Both the position numbers and the translations under genes were made by a program. The notes under the pieces were generated by a model. The model made no database searches. It was not told where the DNA came from and saw only the letters and a list, made by a program, of their open reading frames with translations. DNA of 64,000 bases from contig NC_081332.1 of the NCBI RefSeq assembly GCF_022539665.2, positions 6,290,303 to 6,354,302 on the forward strand, in the 5' to 3' direction. Source of the stretch: Daphnia carinata. Lineage: Eukaryota; Arthropoda; Branchiopoda; Diplostraca; Daphniidae. Shown here in pieces: positions 9,005 through 21,384 of this stretch; the stretch's first letter is position 1, and every line of letters starts with the position of its first letter.

Positions 9005-10012
9005 TCAACAGGCCGAAGTTTCTTCGCCCTCCATGACGCAGGCAACATTGGCCAAGCGCTGGGCCAGTTGCAGTTTCCGGCAATAGTTCTCCTCCTCCAA
9101 GTTTTCAAAAAGCTGCACACGGTATTTATTAACGTAGATATAGAGCTCCTTCAGGGCGGCTACAGTGTCGAATTCTCCGATGTGCAGCATCGACAGTTGC
9201 TGCATGGTCGAGTTCATCTCTTGGTCGGGGATCTGAGGCATACTCGAAACGTCTTGGTAGAAAGACGAAACCATTTCGCGGAATCTATTTTCACAATAAA
9301 ATAAAGTGAGATCAATATAAATTCTGGCTTTTCACGTGAGAGGCAAATCAATTCATACTTTGGTATATCCTTGGCGAAAAGAAGTTTATTGGAAGGCGAA
9401 TCTTTGCCTAGGCGGTGCTCAGATGTGGAGCATGAATCCATAAACGTTTGTGCGATAACCGACAGGCAAGAGTCAACCGTGTTAGTCTTGTAAATATCGA
9501 ATACGAAGTCGGGATTCTTGATGAAATTTACCCAGAATCTCAGTGGCAAGCTAACCATTGCAGAAAGGAAAAAAAAAATTATTAATTATATGTCTAAGTA
9601 ATGATTTTTCAAAAATATTCGCTATACCTATTTGATTTCCAGGCGTGGAGCACTTCGGGGTCGGTAATATTATGCTTGCGAGCCCCTTCGTCGAGGAGAT
9701 CGAAGAGCCATTTGATAGCCGGAGGTAAATGCTCGTCGACCGTCAGGATGGTGCGGAAGAAATCGACTACGTATTTCTCGATTGTGCCTTTGGTAGAGAG
9801 GAGACGGGTGAGGAAGATCTCGGGGATGGCTTTGGGCGTGCGATCCATCTGGCCGTTGGGTGACCATTGCTTGCTATTCGACTTGGTGTCGTCCATGGGC
9901 GGTCGAACCAAGTGGAACGTTTGCAAGTGATTCACCCCGTTTTCCGGATCGCCGTTGCCGTTCTGCAGGATTGCGTGAGTCAGTGTCGAGTTGAAGTTGT
10001 AAGCGTTGACAC
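9005..10012 (-). CDS. PlexB: Plexin exons 19-21: second half of the GAP domain and C terminus
   Basis: Exons 9628-10012, 9359-9550 and 9005-9284. They encode [40 protein letters not shown], then [20 protein letters not shown] with the second catalytic Arg at 9538-9540, and [20 protein letters not shown]. The tail is [20 protein letters not shown] ... [11 protein letters not shown] and ends ETSAC. The PDZ-binding end of vertebrate B plexins is not obvious. Confidence 0.94.
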
Positions 10013-13000
10013 CTTCAAAGCGAAAACAATAAGAAATGGCTAAATTAGAATCGTCCGAATCGGATTTGAATGGCACAAGGTGTAACTTACAGTTGCGATA
10101 CGACGATTTGCAGTGGCCGTTCGTCATAGTGCAGTTGTTGATTTTGCGTGGTACCAACGACATAACAGCAGACTCTTTGACACCATAGTGAGCTAAAGTA
10201 TTAAGCTTCTTCCAGCCGTTGATGACTTTTGATGTCGCATCTTCATCAGACAGGATGACACTGCCGCCGCGCAGCTGTCGCCATTCTGCAACAATCAAAT
10301 ACAAATTTAAATTAGCAAATCCAATTTCGAATTCCCAACTATAAACAATAAAAAAAAAAAAATGAAACGAGAAACCATACCTAGATCGACTTCGTAAACA
10401 GCTGGACGCAGCGAGAAGGGGGTGTGACGGTAGAGGGCGTCGAGTATTTTGTGCTTGACTTGACTGATGGTGTCACAATCCAGGACGCGGCACTGGATCT
10501 TCTCCTCAAGCTCTTCTGGCGCCAAGGGAATCGTCTGGTGACAAACGAAAGAGAAAAGGCCGAAACCAAAAAGGAAGAGTATTATTTTCTCTGTTGCATA
10601 CAGTGAAAAACGGTGACGTCATGATTGATTTCCAAATCGAATAAAGCCCACACTTACGTGGTACGGCTGGTAGGGGATCTTCTCGTAGTGATCCTCTTGA
10701 ACTAGATGGATCGTCTGGATGGGATTGCGGGGGGGGGCGGCCAAAATAGAAGGATTAGCAACAGTGGAAATCACTAAAGAGATTGGAGCGTTAGACAAAC
10801 TCACCACGAAAGAGTGATCGATCTGTTCGCGAAGGAGTCTCTCCTCCGAGAGCGAGTAGCGGGCGTCGTGCGTGATCGAGTCGACGGGTCCCTTCTCCAC
10901 CTGGTACTTGATAGCCTTGAATAGGACAAAGATGGACTGTCCAGCTCGGTCTTTGAGGTAGTGGTACATGGAGAGAGCCATCCAGTTGGAGAGCATCTTC
11001 TCCACAACGGACTCGGTGCGGCGGAGCATCAGCTGCGGATGCTTGGTGCTTACGGCCTTATCCATCAGTCGGAAGAGAAGAGAACGCAAGACGCTCGTGG
11101 CATACTCCATGTTGCCCATCAACGTCACTACCAGCAGAGAAGCCACGTTCACCCTGGACACAGCAAAAGAGAGAAGAAAAAAAAAACATTTAAATAAAGA
11201 AATATTCAATGTAAAGAATGAAATGCAGGAGATTTACTTGTCGCGGATGCTAAAGTCCCGCTGCGATTCGAGCGTCTCGATGAAGGTGAGCAAGAAGTGT
11301 TTGTTGCAAATGAGCTGCTCGAATTGCATCATAGCCGCATCGTAATTGGTTCTCGGTCCAGTCAGACGACGCTGTATAACAAAAAAAGCGAAAAGGAAGG
11401 TTAAATACGAAAAACAATTGTTGCAAAGATCTTAATGAAAAAAATAGCCCAAACATTTCGGTCCGTAATTCTGCGTTGATTGCGTTCGAAATATTTCTAT
11501 TTTACCTTTGGGTCGTTGAGGATTGGATGATCGTTGACTCCTGGGAAGAAGACTTTCATCACGTACGTCTTGTGATCCAGCGTCGGGGTACCGAGTGATT
11601 GTAAATCCGCTGTCAAATCCGTCATGTCCGTCTGGAGTTCAGCAAAAGCTGTAAAAAAAAACAAACAAAAGAATTGCGCGAATGGAAAAAGAAAATTGTT
11701 AATCTAGATATATTTCAAGACAAGACTCTCTTTTTTCTTGTGTTCTATTTATATACCTATACGATATAGCCTAACACTCGACAATTTCATCTACAGTAAC
11801 AAAAACTAGCGATATATGTATATAGCCTTCGAGAATCTGAGAAAAAAGGTAGAGGAGAGAGAGATCAACGGAATTGTGAGGACGGGCTGGATGAGACGGA
11901 ATGAGAAAGAGCTTTAAGAGAGATATATAACTGGAAACGGCGGCGCAACCGGAGCAAAAATACAAAGTAAAAAGAGGTGGCCAAAAGAAAAGAGGAGAAA
12001 GCTCATCATAACGTCTCGGAAGGATGGAAAAACGGGACCGAAGTCAAGGATTAAAGAAGAAGTGGAAGAGGGGGATGGCATGAAAGAGGGTCCAACGGGG
12101 CTGGTAGGTACGAGGAAGGAAACTAATAAAAAAAAAAAAGAAAAATGGGAGGAAAGAATAAATAAATCAATAAAATGGAAAAAAAAAAAAAAAAAAGAAT
12201 AAAAGCCAGAAATGAAGCCAATACCAGGAAGATTGGCGCCACCACCACCAAGACCAGAGCGTCGCGTGTCCCACGTGCACATTTGTGCGAACGCTGTGTG
12301 GAAAACGGCACAGCAACACGACAAATAAAATAAGAACCAATATAGATATCAAAATACAGTACCAACAAAATAAAATAAAAGGAATAGTCAGTATAAAAGA
12401 AGGGGCGGGCACGAAAGAGAGTATCAAATCCAACCAAATCAAACCAACAATCAAAACGTGCTACAACTTGAGATAGCGTTAACAAAATCAAGCACGCAGA
12501 GTGCATCATTTTTTAGCGGTGATTTCAGGAAAGATAAGTTTTTTTTAAGGATTTTTTTTTAATGGCATATTTAACAGATTGAAAATAAGAGAAGGTCAAC
12601 TTTAAAAATGTAATTTTTTTTTTTTTTTTAAAACTTGGATTTTTTAAAAATGTTGTATTACCTTGTTTGCATTCGGAGCGGACGTTGCTCTCGAGGGTAT
12701 CCATCTGGATCTGAATGCGTTTATATTCGCGCTCTGCCTGTGTCGACTTGCGGCGGTACACGAGCAGAATGGCGATGGAGACAAGGACAAGGAGAACACC
12801 ACCGGCCGTGATACCACCGATGGCTTCAGGCGGGAATGTGTACGGCTTCACCACTTCGTACTGCAGGTATCCGATGGGGAATCGCACATTCTGGCCAACA
12901 CGGACGACAACTAGCGGCAAACCCGATTCGGTCTTGATACCGATCTCGTCCGTGCCTGTCGGCTGGACTTCGGGCGGCGTACACACAAGTTGCGTGGCTG

Positions 13001-15851
13001 CTAGAGAGGTGACGTTGCAAGAACGAGTACCGATTGTCACGTTGACGTCCGTTTCGTCGCTGGCCAAGTTCAGATTCTCGCCTTCGATGACCAAAGTGTC
13101 GCCCTTGTACAACTTGATCAAACTGGCACCGACAAATGCCGAATAGCTGGGATCTTCCACGTATTGCAGCTGTTGAAAGTGTTTCTTGAGGTCGCGGACC
13201 GATTCGACGTTGTCCATCAGGAAGCCGATGCGCAACGTGACCGAACGCGGGACGTCGCGATGCGGCCGCAGACCGGCTCGCTTGCGACGCGACAACGGTG
13301 AAGAAGACGGAGCGGCAGTGAGGGCGGCCAACTGCATCCGGCGGGCGTTGATCAGGGCTTCAAAGTCAACGGGCGGGGACGGGCACTCCATATGCGAAGC
13401 ACTTACAACTCGGCACACCTGGAACATGCACAAAACATCATTAGAGAAAATAGATTTTTGCATATATTTAAATCTAAAAGAGAACGGGGAAAAATAATAG
13501 GGTCGAGTTTGAATTTGTTCTTTTGTTCTTTCAAATTGATCTAATTATTATTTATTAAATATTTTTTTTTTTTTTATTTTAAACTTTTTTTTTTTTTTTG
13601 TTTTTTTGCGGGGTCTGTGTTATTTCCTCCGACTTTCCAATGTTTGCTCTCATTTCCTCTTTTACGTACCGTCACGTTGGCCACGGTGATTCCGTCATCC
13701 ATATAAACGGCCATTTGAGGTTTCTGGATCGAATCGAGATTGGTGCCGTGGACCGAGAGGAGTCGGCCGCCAGAGGCGAAGCTCCTGAGAGGCTTGACCT
13801 CCATGATCGTCGGGTCTTTGGTATAACTGAACGGATTCTTGGCCAGAACACGTTTAGCGTTGTCTATGGTCACAGTCAACTGGGCGACGGTACGCGGGCC
13901 GGATGTGCGCGAACTGGTGCACAAGAGCCGAGTTCCGGACGCGTGACTGCTGTTCACCAGACAGGGCAGTTCGTCGAGGAAGGCCGAAACGCTGCTGCCC
14001 ATGTTGAGGTGGAATCCCGTGATGGAGAGCAAAGTGCCACCGCTTTGCGGTCCGAATGTGGGGAACACGCTGTGCAATTCCAAGTCCTGAACAATCATAA
14101 AAGAAAAACAAATAAAAAAAAGACCCGAATTACATGGAGGGAAATGTGGGTCGACAGGAAATCGAACGAATGTTGCAACAACTGAAAAAGATAAACAAAA
14201 AAAAACAAACAAAACAAACACAAACGAAAATTCAATGGAACAGCAAATCGAGGTCGGACTCTCGGATTGCGCAGAAATCCGACTACAATGCGCCGAGTGG
14301 GTAACGTTAGAGGTTAATGGCCGTCCGTATCGGATGCCATTACTCGAAACGTCAACGCAGAACACACCCGTGCCCGTCGTTTACACGCACACAAAGAGCA
14401 CTTGCGTAAAAAAAAAAAACGGAAGCTAGAAAACAAAATACGAACCTTGTAGGAATATTTGACGGTCGATTCAGTGTAGCCGGCCGTATTGCCAATAATG
14501 ACGGGCGCATCGATTTCAGCCGGAGCTGGCCCAGTCCGGCAGATAATCTTGACCGAAACTTGATAATCAATCAGCTCGCAGGGTATATCACCAATGCGAA
14601 TTTTGCCTTTGACGTCCTCCTCTTTCAGGCCGAGATTGCTGCCTTCAATCGTCACCAGAGTTCCACCTTCAATCGGGCCACTCAACGGCTTGATCTGAAA
14701 ATAGCAAATAAATCATTTAGAAATTCATTTTTATTCAATGTAACAATGGAATTATTTTAGACGTACCACGTCAATGCGTGGGTCGAGGACATTCAGATGC
14801 AGCGCTGAGAGGGCAAGCTTCACTGTAGGCGCAGACGGAGCCGCACCAGGCGCAACGGTACTTTTTGGCTCGGGTAACGCAGAGGGAGCAATCGGGATGA
14901 TCTCGATGAGATCCGAGTATGTCGCACTTGTACAGAGTGACGGGCAAGGAACCGACGTAATGGTCTCCGTTCCAGACGACTGACACTTGGGCTTCGTATT
15001 CACCCACGTTGGCTTCATAAGAGTACTGCAAAAAAAAAAAAAACAATACACCAGGAAATGAAAAATGAGAAACTGGAAAATCAAAGCAGAAAATCAGGAG
15101 GCATTTTATGACGGCTCATCTCTCATTCATATCATTCTCGTGTTTCTCATGCTCGGGGCTTCACGTTGAACACCCGTCGCGTCATATAGTTCCTGCTGAT
15201 GGTGCAACATTTTGTCGGGCGGAAGTCGACAGCGTGAGAACCAGAAGTCAATCGAATAATAAACTGCGACAGATGATGTAAAGTTACCGTCGTCTTGTCG
15301 CAGACCACATAGCGTCCGGCCTCGATGCGGGCGCCGATGGCCATTTTGGCTCCTTCGATGTCGACCAGGCACTGGAAACCAGCGTGTCCGGCCTGAGGGT
15401 GTGGCAGGTTTTCAGCTTCCAGGACGAGCTCACGGGCGACTCCACTGGGTACCAAATCATCTTCGTCGGCCGGACGTCTCAAACGCGGGCAATAGCCGGC
15501 TCCGTGCGTCATCAAATGTGCCGGATTCTATCATTAAAAAAAACAAAAAAAAAACGCATTAGTTTCATCAATTAAACAAATTTAAAAAAAAAAATCGTTT
15601 TAATGTTAGTTTAATATATTTACATTTTCTCCGCTGACGACGGTCCGCTGGCATGTGCTGGCGTTGTGGGTGCAGCGGTTCTCGTGGACGCACCAGTTGC
15701 ACGCCCATTGGGCTTTGACGCAGGACGAGCAGGTAGTGTGCCTGGAACAGTCGTAGTAGGCGAAATTGCGGCTCACAAAATCCTTGTTCGTCTCAGACGA
15801 CCGCACCTGCCACGAGTAAATACATTATGAAGATGCATTTTCCTTCCTCTT

Positions 15852-15882
<31 letters not shown>

Positions 15883-18800
15883 TTTAATTTTGATTTATGA
15901 TTTAACGAACAAAGAAGAAAAGAAATGTTTCAATCCCGTTAAGTTTCCTTTTCTTTGTCTAGTTTCGTTCTGCTACACAGAGAGCGGACGAAAACAATCC
16001 ACCCCCCACGAATCGGCCAGTCATTTCCATTAGAAAATGTAGAACTCGTATTTACATTTCATATGCATGTAGAGATGCGTAGAGTGGATATAATGAAAAA
16101 TAAAAATAAAAACATAATCATCGTTTTAAAGAAACAACAATAGTAACAACAACAATGAGAAGAACCAGGTTGGGATTCATATCATCTGTTTAACTAACGG
16201 ACGGACGTTGATGGAGAGGCAAAGACCCAGAGGAAGTCTTTATTCTTGTTCTTCTTTTATTTTTGCCTGTTGCTGTTATTAATATATTTCTTTTTTTTTT
16301 TTTTTTTTTTTGAGAGCGAAGAACAACAAAAAAAACAAAAAAAAAGAATAGAGGGGGGAAGCCATCTGTCATTTTCAAAAGCGCGTTTTTGGCTATTGCG
16401 TGTGCATCTGCGTCCATTGGACGTTCATCCGTCGCCGCGAGACGCTGTTTCCCGACGTTATTGATGTTAGTTCAAAAATAAAAATAAAACCTCTTCTTTT
16501 ATTTTTTCGAGACTTAACGGACAGATATTTCCCCCAGGTGTGGACCCATCGTTCAAAATGCGAAGTATAAGAAGTCAAGACGAGCGTCATTCGTTTTCTT
16601 TCTTTTTTTTTTTCGAAGCAATCAGCGTTGAATAAAAAGAAAACGAGACGAGTCGACAGTGTGTACTTTTGCCTAATTGCATCCAGTGTGTAATGACCTG
16701 CTCGAATGGCAGCAAAGTCGAGAGGGGAAACAACTCGTTGAATGCACCAAAACAACGTCCGGTTTTTCGCTTTTTTCTTTAAAAAATCGATCAGACCCGT
16801 AAACGCTCAAAGACCCAGGTGGACTTTTGTTAATTGTTTTATGAAGAGAGAAAAAAAAAAAAAAAACGTACCGAAAGTGGGACCAGAACGTGATCGGTGA
16901 CCGTGTTCTGGTTGCTGCCCGTCAAGCTCGGCGTCAGCACGGAATTGGCCACGCTGACGGAGGAGGTCGGAATGGCCGGTCTTGATTGGAGATCCGGCGT
17001 CGGGCAAGAGAGTCCAGTGGCCGTGACAGTGGCGTCGATGGGGTCGGCATCGCCAAAAACGCACTTGTACTTGGCGCCTAATGGCAAATCCGGAAGTGTC
17101 CTGATCGTCAACTGAACCTGAAAATAAAAAGAAAGGATAAGAAATTTCACGTTTAACGGACGTAATAACTAAGCGAAGCGGGACTGCAAGTTTAGGGTCA
17201 AGAAAAGCTACAAAATTGGGAGGGGGACATTGTCCGCGCACGTGCTGTTATCGCAAACGGACCAAAGAAACAATCGCAGATGGAAAGGAGGGGAACGAGT
17301 AAACACGTCACGGTGGCAGATGTCGTTCTCCTAATGGTACGCAATATCGAAAAAAATAAAATAAAATAAAGAAAACCTAAAGCATTTTTGCTTTGATGCT
17401 ACTATTTACACATCGTAAACGTACAACGTGGCGAGGAAAACGTAGATGATGACAATTTGTCCAACTTCCGACGTTCGACTGTTGGTCTACTTTCCCTCCC
17501 CTCCCCCCGGAAATAAATGACCTCGTATTTTCCCCAACAATATTACACAACAAAATCAAACATAAATAATGAAGTCAATCAAAAAAAAAATAAAATAAAT
17601 ATATATATAAAACGAACCAAGCGAGGAGAAAACTTGTCGTTTCTCATCAGTCAAGTTGACTGGAATATGAAAATTAAAAAAAAAAGAGGGGGGGGGAGGG
17701 GGATCGCGACGGCCGTTTCTAATTTTTACGACGTGTCATGTCGCGTATTATGAACACAAAGCAACGCGCATTAGTGTTCACGTGTCGCGCGTCTCTCTTC
17801 TTTTTTTTTTTTTTTTTTTTGTTTCAGTTTGGGCATGTACGGCGCCGCCGCTTTTGTCGGTTTTCAAATATAAATAAAAAAAGGCCCTTTTTTTTCTTTT
17901 AATATTTTATTTGATTTCCCTAATTCGGCTTGACTGCTTTGGCCGAAAGGGTGTTTCCAAAGCACGGGCATCTGCAGTCGACAAAGATCGCATTACATTC
18001 ATAACTCGAGTTGGCATGCTTCTCTGCATCTTTCTCTTGACAAATCTTGTGCCAGAGCATCCGCATGGACGGACGGAAGGGAGCGGGGAGGGGATAAAAA
18101 CCGCACTCCTCCGTCGGTTGGCGTCCGAAAAAAAAGAAAAGAGACTTTGATCGACAATGATTTCATTAGATCATCGTCCTCTTCTTCAGCCATTGCCACC
18201 ACCCCCTTCTTTTTTCTTTGGTGGTAGCGCTCCTCCTCCTTCCTCCTACCAAACTGAAAACCACCATCACTGTTTAAATAAGCGGGATGTCGGCAGATAT
18301 TCACGCTTCATAAATTTCGATGAGAGCAGCCCCCCCCCCCTACCCCGGCATCTACATTATTTTTATTTTTTTTTTCTTTTCTGAACATGACATTCACCGA
18401 TGACTTGTAATGTTTAATATGGGAAACGGGGTGGGGGGAAAAGCGACAGCGCCCCGATCTTTTAAACCGAGACAGTGTAACTAATCGCGTTAGAAATAAA
18501 AAGCTTCCGGAGCATTTGAAGAAAAAAAAAATGTACGCCCTTCCACATCCGCAACAAGCAGCACCAAACTTTTACTACGACGTCTCTCCGTTTTGCGACC
18601 CCCCCCCCCCCCCAGCTTTCTCTTTCCATATGATAGGGGGGGGGGGAACATCGTGTGTGTGCTAGCGCACGTGATCCTTTGGCAAAAAAAAAACAAAAAA
18701 AACATCAAACGACGTTCAAAAGTGTCTTTTATCGTCTTGGACGTTATATAGAGTTCCATAAATTGATGGAGACTACTACTACTACCTATTCCCATCCACT

Positions 18801-19370
18801 GTCTATCTTCTTTCTCTTGGCTTTTTTCACTTCGATATATGCATCGAACAGATTCAACCAGACGATGAAAGAGAAGTCAATCACACATTTTTCTTTCTTT
18901 TTTTTTTTTTTTTCGGGGGGAGTGGGGGGAGTGGGGGTGTAGGTGGAGTGGAGTGGAGTTGAAACTTACGACTGCTGTTTGAGCGATGGGGATGCGATCG
19001 GGCAGGACTTGCTCGAAATCGATACACTGCTGGCCGGATCCGTAGGCTAGCCAACGCGGCGAGCTGGTAGTGGCCTTCTGGCAAGCACTCTTCACGGTAC
19101 ATCTGTTGAAAGAAAAGAAAAGAAAAATAAAATATATATATATATACATATAAATATTATTTTTATCTGTTTTTATTTGATATATATTTTTGTTTAAAGA
19201 AGCCATTTTTTTGTGTGTGTGTGTGTGTGTTTTGCGTTTCTTTCCATCCATCCAGAATCCATAAATCACTCTGTAGGATATTATGTGTATCCAAAAGACA
19301 CATAGCGGCTCCTATAGGCCTCTCTCTCTCTATGTCTCTGTGTATATGTATGACTACATAAATGTATACG

Positions 19371-19440
<70 letters not shown>

Positions 19441-19579
19441 CATGCACACAAGTCTAATATAGTCAAGACGCCCAAAAGCAGATCGATCAGTCACGAGATG
19501 AAAGGAAATGAAAAAGAGAGCTGGAGATGGAAGGAAGCTCTGCGCGGCCCGGGCTCATTATCAATCCCCCCCCCCTTCC

Positions 19580-19613
<34 letters not shown>

Positions 19614-20141
19614 AATAGACGGAAGGGGAGAGAGAGCGGCGAATGCAATAGAGGACGATGGGGAAAGGTGGCTGTCATTTCCTTTTCGATTCAAAGACGG
19701 TCGACATCATCGACATCGGTTTAATTGTAAAGAGCTAAGAAGAGAAGCGAACATTCTGCGAAAATCAAGGCAATGTGCAGCGTTCCCGTCATTAGGACTC
19801 ATCAAGTCCGGAAACATGACGGATAGCGAAGAAGCAAAAAATCACGTGGGAGCGATGGACGATGCCAACGTTACCGGGGAACGAATGAGGTGAGCGCGCA
19901 GGCTAAAATTTAAAAATATAAAATCGGGACAATCAGCGAGGAGAGATGAAGAGGGAAGGGAAAGACTAATGCGCGGGGCGTGTGTCAAAGTTTGAATGTA
20001 TAATCGCATATTCGACAGGCAGATGAAGCAGACTATGGAAAAAAAAAAATAAAATAAAGGCATCCATCTCTGGAAGAAGAAGGAAAAATAAATGTTGACA
20101 TGAAAGTTTTTCTTCTCCCCGTGGTCTAGTCTCAAAGATAT

Positions 20142-20177
<36 letters not shown>

Positions 20178-21349
20178 GACCATATAAGAAAAAACCAGAC
20201 GAAAAGTCACAAATATTTGTTTATTTTTTAAGACCGTCGTCTCAATCGATTTTTCTTTTTTCATCCCCCATCGTAACACTCGACTCGTTCAATGTCTGCT
20301 CACAAGGCAGTAACACTTGAGGGCAAAGAAAAAGTTCACATTTTTTTTTTCTTTCTTTCTTCTCTCGTAAACTAACGCATTTTCAAAAAGCCATGTTAAG
20401 AAAAACAGCTTATTTTTCACAGACATAGATAAGCATCCGATAATCATCTTTCTTTACAAAAAAAAAAAAATACTAAAATAAACTTTAAAAACGAAAGAAA
20501 AAAAAACACGACCCGGAAACCGGCGGTTTATTAGAAGGTTCACTCCCGTATAATCACGCGTAGACTTATGGTATGTGTGTCTTGTGTGGTGTGTGTGTGT
20601 GTGACTTGCGTTACTTGGTCACGCCCTCGCGCCTTACAATACAACACGTTCTCGTTTTCTCTCTCTCTGCCGTACGCATCTGATTATTTGTTAAGGAACT
20701 AGAAAAACTGGAACTTTTTTGTTTTTCTTTTTCGGTTCCCACCATTAAACCCGCCTTCTTTTTGTTTAACTTTTTTTTTTTTTTTTTTTTTTGTCTCTTT
20801 CTCTCTCCTTTATCTCTACCGTTTTCTTTTTCGGCTCTTTTTTTTTTTTTTTTTTTATCATAGTAAAAAATAAAATAAATAAGAAAGGCGGAGGAAAAGG
20901 AAAAAAAAAAAGCGTCGGCGCCATCATCGGCGGTGCGGATGCAAAGACATACACACACACACACATACAAAAAAAAAAGCTCGTCTAGATAATCAACTTC
21001 CGGTTTGCCATTCTAAAGTGAAAAGACAAAAAAAAAAAAAAAAAAAAAAAGTTGTGCCACATCATTGCAACGTTACGTCACCCTTTAAAAAAAAAATAAA
21101 AAATAAGTTGTCTAAAAAAAATTAAAGGGACATGACTTTTGCTTGCGTTATCGAATCAAAAACAACTAAATCAAATACCTATTTTTGCTTGTTGATGTTC
21201 TTCGTTCTGGCATGGAAATAAAATAAAATAAAATATCCCATTTTTTTCTTTTATTTTTCCCCCTAAACTAGATCGAAGGGAGGATTTGCAACCAGTGGGG
21301 TGAAAGTAACGACGTGATTGAACTGGCGATGGGAGTTCCGAGATCCCGC

Positions 21350-21384
<35 letters not shown>

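Noticed and set aside
9609-10304. 231-codon continuous frame read as a single exon
   Set aside because: It is plexin exons 18 and 19 plus the open 78-nt intron; the GT-AG borders and family alignment favour splicing.
11914-12509. Phe-rich open frames on the - strand
   Set aside because: They come from A-runs in plexin intron 12; no start context, splice logic or domain.
19163-19475. Cys/Val repeat frames
   Set aside because: Translations of the CA/TG microsatellite.
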